From IMG/VR virus record IMGVR_UViG_3300024999_000072, positions 18,602 to 82,601 of that record: a DNA stretch of 64,000 bases; one strand, written 5' to 3'. This stretch comes from a virus. Made by a program: the position numbers and the translations under genes. The notes beneath the pieces were generated by a model. The model searched no databases, was not told the DNA's origin, and saw nothing but the letters and a program-made list of their open reading frames with translations. Shown here piece after piece: positions 63,991-64,000 of the stretch; position 1 is the stretch's first letter; every line of letters starts with the position of its first letter.

Positions 63991-64000
63991 TCGAGGGGAC

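Noticed and set aside
1-64000. tRNA genes or CRISPR arrays
   Set aside because: No cloverleaf-like GTTCRANNC pairs or spaced identical repeats were seen; the short direct repeats found are operator- or leader-like.

Overview
This window is most of a temperate tailed-phage genome from a spore-forming Firmicute. The evidence is a tail-fibre end, a holin and amidase lysis pair, an integrase with a divergent repressor/Cro switch, a long early region of small overlapping genes with strong AGGAGG-type ribosome sites, an ArpU-like late regulator, and a small-terminase-like gene near the right end. Two stand-alone Spo0A DNA-binding-domain proteins and a SpoIIIAC-like membrane protein point to a spore-former. 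A small GGDPDETMSSR-type protein and a small holin-like protein resemble lysis-region genes of phages of Gram-negative hosts, so a diderm spore-former (Sporomusa/Pelosinus type) is possible. That host guess is weak inference, and Peptococcaceae are an alternative. No tRNA, rRNA or CRISPR array was seen.

Layout. 1-1625 (+): end of the tail module. 1863-4348 (-): a membrane protein, a Xer-like tyrosine recombinase and a DUF2786 protein. 4451-6775 (+): a ribbon-helix-helix (RHH) regulator, holin, amidase, a DUF6527 protein and a second small holin-like protein. 6825-14363 (-): one long operon read from a near-consensus promoter at 14399-14427. It encodes two small proteins, a structured leader, a zinc-finger protein, an SNF2 helicase, an unknown protein, an IbrA-like PP-loop (PAPS-reductase family) enzyme, an IbrB-like ParB-fold protein, a DPPW methyltransferase and two more small proteins. 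This is the best candidate for an undescribed system. 14501-20978 (-): a plasmid- or conjugation-like module with an RHH coiled-coil protein, membrane and secreted proteins, an M23 peptidase, a replication-relaxation-type protein, an FtsK/TraB-like ATPase, and AAACGTTT palindromes beside it. 21126-24626: two regulatory hubs, the integrase and a three-operator immunity switch. 24813-58471 (+): early genes, including an antirepressor, Spo0A-C proteins, an SMC-like ATPase, a UvrD helicase, a DUF5131 protein with a second PAPS-reductase-like enzyme, a Dam methylase, replication proteins, SSB, radical SAM, an ISL3 transposase, several homing-type nucleases and many Cys-rich small proteins, ending in an ArpU-like regulator. 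58483-63990 (+): a putative activator-dependent late promoter followed at once by a terminator, then a GNAT-like protein, metallopeptidase, small-terminase-like protein, HNH-kinase, a homing-type endonuclease and a second radical SAM protein.

How it fits together. Lysogeny is probably set by the 23679 repressor and the 24191 Cro-like protein acting on three 17-bp operators. Early replication would use the DUF4373 and winged-helix initiators, the AAA loader-like ATPase, the helicase and SSB. Late expression would pass through the ArpU-type gene and the repeats at 58483. The minus-strand accessory block carries its own promoters and shared operator-like motifs, which suggests independent control during lysogeny. 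Two recombinases plus the FtsK/replication-relaxation module suggest a phage-plasmid or phage-mobile-element chimera.
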